Part shown: one piece after another, positions 23,099 through 33,469 of the stretch
How positions within the stretch are numbered: position 1 is the first letter of the stretch
How the letters are laid out: each line of letters opens with the position of its first letter
Assembly (NCBI GenBank): GCA_026182355.1
Contig: JAPFBL010000565.1
Location: 50,001-114,000 of the forward strand
Reading direction: 5' to 3'
From: Hermatobates lingyangjiaoensis
Lineage: Eukaryota > Arthropoda > Insecta > Hemiptera > Hermatobatidae
DNA: 64,000 nt
The notes under the pieces: model-generated
Told to the model about the DNA's origin: nothing
Databases searched by the model: none
Seen by the model: the letters and a program-made list of their open reading frames with translations, nothing else
Program-made: the position numbers and the translations under genes

Positions 23099-24440
23099 AC
23101 TAGTAAACGTACCCGTCTTTGACAGAATCAAAAATTCTATTATACTTGGTATTCCAAAATATCACGGAATACTATACCTGTTTTGATCGCTGTGTACTTT
23201 AGCTTTCCAGCCATTACACCAAAAGATCAAATCAGGCCGACGATTTAACGTGTTACTCTTTTGTCACCTCCAAGTTTTGCCACCCAAAACTTGGGGTGTC
23301 CGAGGTGGACCTCGCGGAGGCGGGCACCACGATTCTACGTCGCGCATTAGACCAATACAAAACTAACTAATTCACGCAATTGTACCAGGGGGGCGAAAAC
23401 AACAAAAACGGCAGTTATACCCCTGGTATAAGGTGGCTCATTTACCTCACAACCAAACATTTTAACGCTGGTTTGCAATGGCTCTCTTTTTCCTGCCCAC
23501 CTCGTGGATGAACTCGAGGTATGCCTTCACGTTTTTACGTTTGAACGATACTATACCAATTAAGGTATTATACTAATACTATAAATAGAAATTATAGAAT
23601 ATTAGAAAATACCATTATTAGTACAGTGTTAAACAAATGCCTCTGTATACACCACATTAGCTGTCTGTCCTTCAGGTTCACGGAAGAACAAACAGTTGGA
23701 ACCTCTGACTCTTGAGCAAGTAAACTACAAGTTTTTACTCATGAGCAGGCAGTCCAAGAGCAGTCACGGAGTCAAGAAATTCAGTTAGATAATAAACTAC
23801 TTCCTCATTACTAATCACTCTCTATACTGACTTATAAGTTCTATCTTCGGGTTGATATAGCGTAAGAACATGTTTGCCGATTTTTCCTGCCTGTTCATTA
23901 GTAAGGCTTGAGCATTGCTCGTTCACAAAGCCATTTATTCTGAATAGATAGTACATCTTGAACTCTGGCAAACACCTGGTCAATAAGATCAAATAAGCAT
24001 AATATTCATATATAAGCATTTTGCTATAAGCAAATATTCATGTACGCAAATGAAATTAAAATCAACTAACAATACCTAATTGCTACACCTGTATATTTTC
24101 AAAATAAACATGTGTGGTAGTTAGCCAAACACGACTTAAAAGTTCATAACTTCGCTGCATCATTGAATATTCCATCCATCCAAAGATTAGATTTTAAGTT
24201 AGACATACACAAATCTACTATCAAAGTTTCAGTTTTATATGTCTTATGGTGGAAATATTTTGTGGACAAACCGACAGACAGAAATTATTCTCTAACCACC
24301 TCTAAGGGTACATGTGGCTACTCTAAAGTATGAAACGTAAAGAAAACTTGAAATGAGTTAGTTCTAATTAACGTGCTCCCAGTCAACAGTCAGCACGCAA
24401 GCCACTGGGCTACTCTGTTTCCATACCTTACTTTATTAAA
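23099..24440 (-). mobile_element. Decayed Helitron remnant, copy 1
   Basis: The minus-strand 3' end is gacgggtacgtttactagt, which fits the CTRRT ending of Helitrons. Near 23,640-23,770 the minus strand reads FREPEGQTANVVYTEAF after SRVRGSN, the region after motif VI of the Helitron Pif1-like helicase. The motif VI segment itself is deleted, and upstream NEQAGKIG and EDRTYKS words remain near 23,830-23,920. An insertion of about 390 bp (23,172-23,565) separates the terminus from the coding remnant. Confidence 0.72.
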
Positions 24441-24525
24441 TTAAATTAATAAAGTAAAATAATAAATATTTAAATTTTTAAATATTAAATTAAAAAAATA
24501 TTTTTTTTTCTTGTATTTATTTATA

Positions 24526-25980
24526 ACTAGCAAACGTACCCGTCTTTGACGGAATCAAAAATTCTATTATACTTGGTATTCCAAAATATCAATTATAGTA
24601 TTACACTAATACTATAATTAGAAATTGTAGAATAGTAGAAAATACCATTATTAGTACAGTGTTAAACAAATGCCTCTGTATACACCACATTAGCTGTCTG
24701 TCCTTCAGGTTCACGGAAGAACTAACAGTTGGAACCTCTGACTCTTCAGCAAGTAAACTACAGTTGACCATGTGAGAAAAACTTGGTCTCGCTAACTTGA
24801 ATTCCTGCTTTAGATAAAGTCTCCCTTTGCGACTTAGTTAACGTCATTGCGAAATAGACTCTGACGGGACTTTGCAATCATTTCAACGGAAACAGACAGT
24901 GGCTCGGAATCAATGGTATGCGTGGTATACACACAGACTCCCCAATACCACACCCAGTCATTATGTCCGCCTCTATGGCATATCTGTGTAGAGTACGAAC
25001 TCAGAGTCGTGTCCCGTTGCACAGTTTTGGGGCACTCATGTTTCGTAACATGAAATTTGTTACTGCTACTAAATTGCAGCATGATTGGTTCTCCTACTTT
25101 AAGTTTTTACTGATGAGCAGGCAGTCCAGGAAAAATAAATTCAGAGTCAAAAAATTCAATAAGATAATAAACTGCTTCTTCATCACTACTCCAATCTCTT
25201 TACAACTTGTAAGTTCTTTCCTCGGTATGATATAGCGTAAGAACTTGTTTGTTGATTTTTCCTGCCTGTTCATATTAAGAGTTGAGAATTGCTCGTTTAT
25301 AAAACTAGTTATTCGTAATAGATAGTACATCCTGAACTCTGGGAAACACCTTTTCAAAGATGTCAAATACGCAATATATTCATATGCTCCAATGAAATTA
25401 AAATCAACTAACAATACCTACTTGCCACACCTGTGTATTTTTAAAACAAACTTGTCTGTGAAGTTAGGAAAATATGCTTAAAGCCCTATAACTTCGTTTC
25501 TGTAATTAATAATCTATTTAGAGCCCATATTTTAAGTTAGGCATACACAAATCCAGTGTCAAAGTTTCAGCTCGCCATGTCTTATGGTGGCTGAGTTTAC
25601 TTGTGACAAACGTTTTTGCTTTAAACGTCCATAACTTCACATCTACGTTGAATTTCCAATCAATTCAGAGCCTATATTTTAAGTTATACCTACACAAATC
25701 TACTGTAAAAGTTTCAGCTTTATCTGTCTTATGGTAGCTGAGTTTACTTGTGACAAAGTTTTGCGGACAAACAGAAAAACCGACAGAAATTTTTTAAGGG
25801 TGGATTCGGTTTCTCGAATGTATGAAACGCAAAGAAAACTTGAAATGAGTCAGTTCTAAGCAATGTACAGACAAAATCATTATTTTGTTTATATAGATAC
25901 ATTTGCACTACTGTCATGGCGAGCAAGCAGGCTACTGGGCTACTCTCGTCCATACCTGACATTATTACCAGTGTTTTTAT
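24526..25980 (-). mobile_element. Decayed Helitron remnant, copy 2
   Basis: The minus strand ends ctagt at 24,526. Coding remnants in several frames can be followed from about 25,330 down to 24,660: EFIFPGLPAH, KLKVGEPIMLQ, CNGTRL, IEADIMTG, FPLK-LQSPVRVYFAMTLTKSQ, KFFSHGQL-FTC-RVRGSNC, then EPEGQTANVVYTE. These are the motif order of the C-terminal half of the Helitron RepHel helicase (Pif1-like; motif V/VI region KSQ, FSHGQLYVALSRV). Stops and frameshifts are frequent. The part above 25,430 duplicates the part of copy 1 above 24,110, so the two copies are a diverged direct repeat. Confidence 0.8.
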
Positions 25981-26340
25981 TAAGCAAATATTAAATTAAA
26001 AAAAAGTTTATATTTATTTATTTATTTATTAAAATAAATATATATATATTTATTAAAAAAAAGTAGCGTGAGAGAAGCCCGGACCCGACCGGGGCGTAAT
26101 ATTTTGGGTCCAACCCTACCCGAATTTAGGGGCTTAGGATGTTACCTCTATTTATGGTAAATATTCACTAATTTATGGTAACCCCAATAAATTTTACCTT
26201 TAATTAATTATTTGAGTACGACATATTATAGTTCACAGAAATATTTGTTTGACCAAACTGTATTGTTTTGCTTAGGGAATAAATCAGTTGAATATATATA
26301 GATCTTATTTTGAAATTCCTCGAAACTACTTCTGTGATAT
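25981..26340. other. Stretch without recognisable gene
   Basis: Includes a less AT-rich patch (26,065-26,145; cccggacccgaccggggcg and gggtccaaccctacccg) that looks like a transposon end, but no partner end was found. Confidence 0.4.
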
Positions 26341-26570
26341 CAGGGAACAGGTAGCTTGGTACGAGTAGCTTAAGTGCTCGCCTCTAAACTGGAAGATCCC
26401 AGGTTCAATCCCTGGTTCTTTCTTAACATGGGAGGTAGAATATCAAAGTATGTTGTCTTTTGGAGTCTGAATGATATCAGGTTTACGTTAAAGATGCCTT
26501 TACTCAAAATAGACTTGAGTTAGGCAAAATTTAGGACGCTCTATATAGAACCAACAGGTAATGTTGCCCA
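26341..26570 (+). mobile_element. Diverged tRNA-derived SINE
   Basis: B box aggttcaatccctgg and tail words acttgagttaggcaaaatttagga identify the family. The body is more diverged than in the other copies. Confidence 0.68.
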
Positions 26571-27215
26571 CCGCATTTCTAAAATGGGTGCCAAATAATA
26601 AATGAGCACCACTTTCCAACTCCTATAACAGCACTAAAAGGTAACAGCCTATAAATGTGATAATTGAAAACAATGTAAAATGTAGAATCAACCAAGTAAT
26701 ATGGCTATTGAATTCCTAAAATGGGTGCCAAAAAATAAATGAGCCACACTTTCCAACTCCTATAACAGTACTAAAAAGTAAAAGCCTATAAGAGTGATGA
26801 TTAGAAACAATGTAAAATGTCGAATCAACCAAGTAATATGGCTCTTGAATTCCTAAAATGGGTGCCAAATAATAAATGAGCCACACTTTCCAACTCCTAT
26901 AACAGCACCAAAAGGTAACAGCCTATAAATGTGATAATTGAAAACAATGTAAAATGTAGAATCAACCAAGTAATATGGCTATTGAATTCCTAAAATGGGT
27001 GCCAAATAATAAATGAGCAACACTTTCCAACTCCTATAACAGCACTAAAAGGTATAAACCTATAAGTGTGATGATTGGAAACAATGTAAAATGTAGAATC
27101 AACCAAGTAAACTGGCTCGTCAATTCCTTAAATGGGTGCCAAATAATAAATGAGCCACACTTTCCAACCCTGTAACAGCACTAAAAAATAAAAGCCTATA
27201 AGTGTGTATAGAGGA
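26560..27215. repeat. 137-bp satellite, about 4.8 copies
   Basis: The word atgggtgccaaa recurs at 26,584, 26,721, 26,858 and about 26,995 and 27,132. Each unit contains tgagccacactttccaactcctataacag. The array starts right after the SINE tail. Confidence 0.93.
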
Positions 27216-27835
27216 AAACAAACCAACAAAACCATTATATTACTATTAGATAAATTGAATATTTAATATGTATGAATTATTTTCTTTAAACGTGAATCTG
27301 AACATAAAAAGAGAATGTATAAATTATTCCAAATTTAGCAATTTAAGAATCAATTATTTATAAAAAAAAAAAAAAAAAAAAAAAATAAATTACCTTTTAT
27401 AAAACGTTGATGAAAAAAATCGTGAAACCTGACTTACCGATGATAAGATACTTTTCAAAATGAAATGACAGTTTGAAATTGTTTTTAACTCTGTTTTAAA
27501 CTTCTATTATTTCTTAAAGAAAGATCTTCTTTTAAATAAGTCCGTAGTCTAGTGTTCTTTCAGCGTTCTTAATTTAAAAATGAAAAAAAAAACATATTGT
27601 CAAAAAGAAAAAAAAAACTACGGATTTTGTTATGTTTATTTAAGTTTTTTTTTCAAATTGAAGAAAAAATGATTAACCTTTAGCCAAGTAAGTGACCTAT
27701 TTTTTTTTCTTCTTATTTTACTTTCTTGTAAGTAAAATTGAAAATTTAAAAAAGAAAACAAATTAGTTAGAAAACATTGAGAAACCTTTTTCTTATGAAC
27801 AGAAAGATTTCAGCAAAATATGGTCAATATATATA
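27216..27835. other. AT-rich stretch without recognisable gene
   Basis: Contains a poly-A run of about 25 near 27,361-27,385. No element recognised. Confidence 0.5.
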
Positions 27836-27844
27836 CGAGTATAT

Positions 27845-28205
27845 ATATAGGTGTATAATGTAATCGGGATTCGGTCAATTTTCCAGGATCAAAATCAAAC
27901 TCTCAATGCCAACGTTTCGGTTTTATTTAAAACCTTTTTCATAGGCAGAAGTCAGAATTTTTGAATTAGAAAAATGATGAAATTTACATTATATAAAAAA
28001 TGAAGTAACAATAGATAGTTAAGATGTTAGTTCACTAACTATCTATTATTACTTCATTTTATATAATGTAAATTTCATCATTTTTCTAATTCAAAAATTC
28101 TGACTTCTGCCTATGAAAAAGGTTTTAAATAAAACCGAAACGTCGGCATTGGGAGTTTGATTTTGATCCTGGAAAATTGACCGAATCCCGATTACATTAT
28201 ACACC
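27845..28205. repeat. Foldback of the divergent-core GUCGGC family
   Basis: Long near-perfect inverted repeat centred near 28,030; outer arms carry aggtgtataatgtaatcggg and its complement. Motifs lie at 27,908-27,946 (minus) and 28,109-28,147 (plus): GCC, UAUGAAAAA, hairpin GGUUUU-aaau-AAAACC, GAAA, CGUC, GGC. The minus copy has GUUGGC in place of GUCGGC. Confidence 0.85.
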
Positions 28206-28333
28206 TATTCTATCCAACGGTTGATATATTATTGAATTTGTTATACATATATATATAAATTATAATCAACAATAACTCTTGATATAATATATGAATTAAA
28301 TATCACAATAAACAAATATATATTAATTAAAAT

Positions 28334-28369
28334 GCTCTAAGACCTTTCGTTACAACATCATCAGAAAGC
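28334..28369 (-). ncRNA. Hammerhead-like motif, AGGCCU family
   Basis: Stem I GCUUU/AGAGC (one G-U pair), core CUGAUGA, hairpin GUU/AAC, GAAA, stem III AGGUCU, H nucleotide U. All core bases are kept. Confidence 0.7.
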
Positions 28370-28583
28370 TAAAGGAAACAAACAAAAAATATAATAACAA
28401 GTTAACCTGGTTGATTGAAGTCTTCAGGATTGCTGGCATCCCTGTCTCAATTTAATGTTCCTAAAATTGAAGGAGTCTTGATTTGCTTTTAGGAACATTA
28501 AATTCAGAAAGGGATGCCAGCAATCCTGAAGACTTCAATCAACCAGGTTAACTTGTTTTTATATTTTTTGTTTCTTTCATTTA

Positions 28584-28619
28584 GCTCTCTGATGATGTTG
28601 TAACGAAAAGCCTTAGAGC
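28584..28619 (+). ncRNA. Hammerhead-like motif, AGGCCU family
   Basis: Stem I is a perfect 5-bp GCUCU/AGAGC, core CUGAUGA, unpaired U, hairpin GUU-gu-AAC, GAAA, stem III AAGCCU with one mismatch. Compared with its mirror partner, stem I improves while stem III worsens. Confidence 0.7.
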
Positions 28620-28743
28620 ATTGTAATTAATATATATTTGTTTATTGTGGTGTTTAATTCATATATATATAAATATTGATATATATATAATAAAATAAAT
28701 TCAAAACAAAGGAAACACACAGAAAGACACAGACATAACTCAC

Positions 28744-28775
28744 ATCGATATTTCGACCATCGTCGTCATCAGGAG
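28744..28775 (-). ncRNA. Hammerhead-like motif, AUAU family
   Basis: Minus strand: CUC, CUGAUGA, unpaired C, hairpin GAC-gaug-GUC, GAAA, AUAU, C, GAUG. Core is complete; stem I pairing is poor. Confidence 0.6.
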
Positions 28776-28899
28776 GTGTGAAGAGCGAAGAGCGAAGATC
28801 CCGCAGGAAGACAGGGCGGTACTATATACTATATATATATATATACATAGTTCAATGTACATAAAGAAACGTGGAGAAATTAAAAACACACACTTACAG

Positions 28900-28932
28900 T
28901 CTCTAATTTTCGGCTGAACCGTCTTCAGGAGA
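28900..28932 (-). ncRNA. Hammerhead-like motif, AAUU family
   Basis: Stem I UCUC/GAGA (4 bp), core CUGAAGA, unpaired C, hairpin GGU-uca-GCC, GAAA, palindromic AAUU, H nucleotide A. Confidence 0.65.
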
Positions 28933-28985
28933 GATAAGAAAGGGAAACCAAGCGCACTGGTACAGAGACGGTTGGAGACCAACAA

Positions 28986-29214
28986 TGTTGCCACATACGC
29001 GCCCGGTCACAGAGAATACGGTAGACAAGAATCAATTTAAGATTAAATTAAAATAGGAATATGAAAAATAATAATAAACACAAAAACAAATAAAATAATA
29101 AAAACTGAGGGATGAACAGAAGAAATGATACATAAATAAAAATTAAAATTTATGCACTAAGCTTTAATAAGACTTAAATTAAAAGCATAAAAACTAAATG
29201 CACTGACAAGAAAC
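28986..29214. other. A-rich stretch without recognisable gene
   Basis: A-rich plus strand; nothing recognised. Confidence 0.5.
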
Positions 29215-29995
29215 TATTTAGTTTCTACCGTCCACCTCGGGGGTATCTCGGGAGGTTTTGTTTGCCTCTATCCTAGGCTAGAGCTTGTAGCTCTTGAGAT
29301 GCGGCAAAAGAGCTTTCACGTATAAAAAAAGGCATCAGTCTGTTTTGTTGTTGTTTTCAGTGATATGACTGAATAAGCTGAGAGCACTAAATAATACCAA
29401 ACCAGGTTGTTGTTTGTTTGTTTAAACTAAACCTATCTCCTAGCGTGTGATAACGTCAGTCGTTTACAGGTTTTTTGTTTACTCGGTGATTCTAAAGATT
29501 CTACCATTGGGGTCCTAAATTTTACCTAGGTTAGGTTAGGTTGCAGTGGCAGTCCCACAAGGGAACACACGTAGGCCGAGTATTAGCCCTTTGTGATACC
29601 ACACAATGAAGATTGATTCTACATTGGGGGTCCTAAATTTTGCCTAACTCATGTGCATTTCGAGTAGGGATCTTTAACGAGTAACTGACATCGTACAGGC
29701 TCGGGACTGACGGCTTAACGGCCTCTATCTTAGGCTAGGGCCTGGAGCCCCCGAGATGCAACGAAAGAGCTTTCACGTTAAAAGGCATCAATCTGTTCTG
29801 TTATTACTCGCATATTGCTGAAGAAGCAGAGTGTGCGGAATAATACCAAAACAGGCTTAACGTCCTCTCCGAGGGACGACGTATTTAGATTTATTCACTT
29901 CCCGCGAGAATAAATCAAGGGCCAGGTGGGTATTGAACCCTGGACTACCAGCCCAAAGGCGATTATGTTAACGACTGAGCTAACCTGGCCCCCCC
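29215..29995 (-). mobile_element. Composite SINEs, minus strand
   Basis: 29,215-29,405 is the second module alone. 29,526-29,995 is a SINE starting with its tail (aggttaggttaggttgcagtgg) and ending with the tRNA-like head (gctaacctggcc at 29,980-29,992). It is interrupted at the gttaag/gtcctctcc position by the second module (29,712-29,855), flanked by repeated cttaacg. The interruption point matches that of the 14.3 kb copy. Confidence 0.75.
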
Positions 29996-30057
29996 TAACT
30001 CAGCATACATTACAGTATGATAAGGTCATATAATATGATAATATATAAATATATATA

Positions 30058-30556
30058 TATAAAGATTTCACATAAACATGTGAAACAACAATCAATGATC
30101 AAACCACAATATGAAATGGGAAAACAAGACTAAGATCTTTCAACTATAACAAGCGGTCTTCGTCAGAGTTAAAAACCCAACTGAAACACTAGATGCAGAG
30201 AACATCTGGTGAGTGGTTGAGAAGAGTGGGAGGGAAGAGTGGTATTTTAAAAGGGTGAAAGCGCAGGAAAAGACTAATGTCCAGAAAGGGATGTTATTTG
30301 TTATTCATTTACCCAAACATCCCTTTCTAGATATTAGTCCTTTCCTGCGCTTTCACCCTTTAAAATACCACTCTTCCCTCACACTCTTCTCAACACCTCA
30401 CCAGATGTTTTCTGCATCTAGTGTTCAGTTGGGTTTTTGACTCTGACGAAGACCGCTTGTTACGGTTGAAAGATCTTAATACTGTTTTCCCATTTCATAT
30501 TGTGGTTTGATCATTGACTGTTGTTTCACATGTTTATGTGAAATCTTTATATATAT
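30058..30556. repeat. HHR-like foldback module (AGUC family)
   Basis: Inverted repeat about 500 bp long between TA tracts, centred near 30,305. Outer ends carry the terminal hairpin word tttcacatgtttatgtgaaat next to (TA)n. The left motif at 30,128-30,169 (minus) has a damaged hairpin; the right motif is complete. The inner arm (aggaaa-gactaa-gtccagaaaggg) reappears at 45.3 kb. Confidence 0.85.
30439..30482 (+). ncRNA. Hammerhead-like motif, AGAUCU family
   Basis: GACU, CUGACGA, unpaired A, hairpin GACCG-cuuguua-CGGUU, GAAA, palindromic AGAUCU, then AAUA where other copies have AGUC. Stem I is therefore weakened. Confidence 0.6.
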
Positions 30557-30569
30557 ATATATATATATA

Positions 30570-30838
30570 TATACTCAAAATTCGAAAAAAACGATCCAAA
30601 CTGAACGCAAATGAGTTCAAAAATGAAGAAAAGCAACACACAGAGAAAGAGACACTTAAAAACTCCAATATTCGGATGATCCGAAAACCGACTAGGTTGC
30701 CGGGACGGTTTCCTGACGTTGTGTTTCCGGCGTGCTTGGTCGCTCATTGTCTTTTCTCCTGAAGACGGATCATCCAAAAATTTGACTTTCTAAGTGTGTC
30801 TCTTTCTCTGTGTGTTGCTTTTCTTCATTTTTGAACTC

Positions 30839-30845
<7 letters not shown>
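30570..30845. repeat. HHR-like foldback module (AAUU family), both motifs damaged
   Basis: Same family as 44.59-44.91 kb. The right motif (30,757-30,786) has GAAA changed to CAAA; the left has lost the CUGAAGA box between gatccg and gactagg. A (TA)n tract of about 50 bp follows. Confidence 0.75.
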
Positions 30846-30894
<49 letters not shown>

Positions 30895-30897
<3 letters not shown>

Positions 30898-31070
30898 AAA
30901 TGTACCGCAGCTTCGGCATTAACGACTTTTAAACTAAGCTGTTCCAGTCTCCTGACAGTCTTACGAACATAAGGTGGTAATTCCCAAATAAGGTGGTAAT
31001 TATTTGGGAATTACCACCTTATTTCAACAAAATATATCTCCAAGAAGATTTGCTGCCAACCTATACTAAT
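30895..31070. pseudogene. PLE N-terminal coding fragments, inverted pair
   Basis: Left part on the minus strand reads PPYVRKTVRRLEQLSLKVVN, then AEAAVHF. Right part on the plus strand reads FNKIYLQEDLLPTYTN and runs straight into a TA tract. The junction at the codons for TYTN is the same as at 62.06 kb. I place it in the PLE N-terminal region by its company and by the recurring NAEAA word; this is inference. Confidence 0.55.
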
Positions 31071-31094
31071 ATATATATATATATATATATATAT

Positions 31095-31310
31095 TAATGA
31101 TCAAACCACAATAAGAAATGGGAAAACAAGACTAAGATCTTTCAACCGTAAAAAGCCAACTGGATAGGTCAAAAAACCCCAGTTGGGTTTTTGACTCTGA
31201 CGAAGACCGCTTGTTACGGTTGAAAGATCTTAGTCTTGTTTTCCCATTTCTTATTGTGGTTTGATTATTGATTGTTATTTCACGTGTTTATGTGAAATCT
31301 TTATATATAT
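31095..31310. repeat. HHR-like foldback module (AGUC family)
   Basis: Inverted repeat centred near 31,180, TA tracts outside. The left motif has lost its CUGACGA box; the right is complete. Confidence 0.82.
31193..31235 (+). ncRNA. Hammerhead-like motif, AGAUCU family
   Basis: Reference copy: stem I GACU/AGUC (4 bp), core CUGACGA, unpaired A, hairpin GACCG/CGGUU, GAAA, palindromic AGAUCU, H nucleotide U. Confidence 0.7.
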
Positions 31311-31315
31311 ATATA

Positions 31316-31500
31316 GTCAAATGAAAGAGTCCTTCTGAACACATAAAGAATCAAGTTAAATTACATAGAAAACACTAACATAACTTACTTCGAAATTTCG
31401 ATGAATCATCACCATCTGGAGAGTAGACGTGGGTCATTTGAGAAGTAAAACCACACTGAACAATGCCTTCATCCGTATTAGCAGAGATGCCAACATACTC
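31316..31500 (-). repeat. Half module with a mutated HHR-like motif
   Basis: Minus-strand motif at 31,388-31,423: CUC, CAGAUGG in place of CUGAUGA, hairpin GAUG-auu-CAUC, GAAA, AUUU. Probably inactive. Confidence 0.55.
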
Positions 31501-32080
31501 TGAGAAGGAGAAGAAATAAAAAAAAAATTAACAGAAAAAAAAAACAGAAATCAATCAAATATAAATATAGAACTAATAATATAAAATAAATAATATATCA
31601 AATAATAATTATAAATAATTAATATAAAACATTATTTTATCATAAAATAATAACAATAATTAAAATAGAATTTCTATTTGGATAACAATGACAGAATAAT
31701 AAAAAAAAATAAAAGAAAAAGATGGAGTCTAACTATAAAAACAAAGTTTTTTACTATGTACTTACACAAGTAGGAGTATTGGAAATTAAATATTCCTACT
31801 TGTGTAAGTACATAGTAAAAAACTTTGTTTTTATAGTTAAACTCCATCTTTTTCTTTTATTTTTTTTTATTATTCTGTCATTGTTATCCTAATACTCAAG
31901 ATTGTATTTAATTTTTCTTAGTATGTATACTTCTTTTGTTTGTGTTTTTAAAAAAAAAGTACGTATTAAAATTCTTGTTTTCCTCTGTTTGTAGGCCTTT
32001 GGAAAAAGATTTTAAATAAAATCGAAACGTCGGCAATGAGAGTTTGAATTGAAAGTGGAAGAAACTGGCCGCATCCCGAT
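31500..32080. repeat. Foldback with a divergent-core motif on the right
   Basis: Inverted repeat of about 90-bp arms (31,690-31,785 and 31,795-31,890) centred near 31,790. The right arm continues to a motif at 31,995-32,034: GCC, UUUGGAAAAA, hairpin GAUUUU-aaau-AAAAUC, GAAA, CGUC, GGC. The left arm is truncated before the motif. Confidence 0.7.
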
Positions 32081-32180
32081 CTATCATTTTTTAGTTATAT
32101 ATATATATATATATATATATTGAATTCTGTAAGTTTTCTTTGCATTCTCTTTTCTGTGTCGTGCTTTGTGTAATTTAAAG

Positions 32181-32212
<32 letters not shown>

Positions 32213-32219
<7 letters not shown>

Positions 32220-32410
32220 TTTCACATAAACACGTGAAATAACAATCAATGATCAAACCACAATAAGAAATGGGAAAACAAGACTAAAATCTTTCAACCG
32301 TAAGAAGCGGTCTTGGTCAGTTGGGTTTTTGACTCTGACGAAGACCGCTTGTTACGGTTGAAAGATCTTAGTCTTGTTTTCCCATTTCTTATTGTGGTTT
32401 GATCATTTAT
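32213..32410. repeat. HHR-like foldback module (AGUC family)
   Basis: Inverted repeat between TA tracts, centred near 32,320. The left motif has CUGACCA in place of CUGACGA; the right is complete. Outer hairpin word tttcacataaacacgtgaaat on the left. Confidence 0.82.
32331..32373 (+). ncRNA. Hammerhead-like motif, AGAUCU family
   Basis: GACU/AGUC, CUGACGA, hairpin GACCG/CGGUU, GAAA, AGAUCU; identical plan to 31,193-31,235. Confidence 0.7.
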
Positions 32411-32491
32411 ATATATATATATATAATCAATTAAAAAGAAGATAGCACACAGATAGACACAGGAATAACTCACTTCTATTGAAGAAAACAA

Positions 32492-32534
32492 GACTAAGAT
32501 ATTTCAACCGTAAGAAGTGGTTTTCGTCAGAGTC
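32492..32534 (-). ncRNA. Hammerhead-like motif, AGAUCU family, solo
   Basis: Minus strand: GACU, CUGACGA, hairpin with two changes, GAAA, UAUCU, AGUC. Stem III palindrome is broken. No mirror arm follows. Confidence 0.5.
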
Positions 32535-32880
32535 AAAAACCCAACCCATTACATTAACCATATAAACTAATACTTGTAAAAGGGACTTTAGAATATATCT
32601 ACTTTTAAATCTATAAAAGTAATAAGTGATATCAAATTCATAATTGATATGATTCGATGTTTTTTTTTCTCTTATTACTTTCTCCTATTTTCTTATAACC
32701 TATTGTCTTTAACCTTATTTAACCTCTGCTGACACGTTATAACAAAGTTGTAGCGCCTGTAGGTTTGTAATGTTTGTATATATTAATAACAGTATAAAAT
32801 TGAGGATAGGTAGCACACAAAGTTTTTCCGTTTATTAAGTGATATTTATTATATAGTATATACTATATATAATATATATA

Positions 32881-32917
<37 letters not shown>

Positions 32918-33281
32918 CTCACCCATAATGCCTAATATAATAATTCCACCTCACCCATAAAAAAAAAAAAAAATTAATATCTCATAGTTTTTTTCTGAGA
33001 ATTTTTTTCCATAGTGTTTATTCATATATAATTCAAATCATTTATATAAGAAATTACAGAATCATTAAAAAAAACAAACGTACCAAACAAATTGAAGACA
33101 AAAAGTAAGTTTATACTTCTTAATTTTTATACTTCTGTTAATTTTCTACACTTATGTAAGTCTTCTAAACTTACTGTTGTTTGAAATTCCTCGATTATAT
33201 TATCATATTGTAATGTTTAGCGCTTTTTATGAATGCTTTTTTATTTTTTTTATTTTTTTTTTGAATGATTGTAGAATAAAT
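32535..33281. other. AT-rich stretch without recognisable gene
   Basis: Contains a TA-rich block (32,855-32,916) and a poly-A run near 32,960. No element recognised. Confidence 0.5.
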
Positions 33282-33378
33282 TGTAGAATCAATCTTCATT
33301 GTGTGGTATCACAAAGGTCCAATTTTCGGCCTATGTGTGTTCCCTTGTGGGACTGCCACTGCAACCTAACATAACCTA
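33282..33378 (+). mobile_element. SINE tail fragment
   Basis: attgtgtggtatcacaaagg through gggactgccactgcaacc, the tail of the tRNA-derived SINE, without head. Confidence 0.78.
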
Positions 33379-33418
33379 TGCACACCAGCTGACAAGATGT
33401 TTCCACAGTTTTTTGTAG

Positions 33419-33460
33419 GTCCTTTGAAAAAGGTTTTTAAATAAAAACCGAAACGTCGGC
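33419..33460 (+). ncRNA. Divergent-core hammerhead-like motif
   Basis: GUCC, UUUGAAAAA, hairpin GGUUUUU-aaau-AAAAACC, GAAA, CGUC, GGC. Stem II is 7 bp and stem III ACGU is kept, but the CUGANGA core is absent. Confidence 0.4.
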
Positions 33461-33469
33461 ATTCATTTT

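Larger units (their letters stand above)
28255..28670. repeat. HHR-like foldback module (AGGCCU family)
   Basis: Inverted repeat with arms containing acaagttaacctggttgattgaag and ggatgccagcaatcctgaagac (right-arm form). The centre (28,440-28,495) is asymmetrical. One motif per arm, minus left and plus right. Confidence 0.85.
28690..28985 (-). repeat. Two consecutive half modules with HHR-like motifs
   Basis: The first (28,690-28,815) and second (28,845-28,985) are separated by a short TA tract. Both are minus-oriented, so they lie in tandem rather than as a foldback. The second resembles the module at 61.24-61.38 kb (gaaaccaagcgcactggt). Confidence 0.75.
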
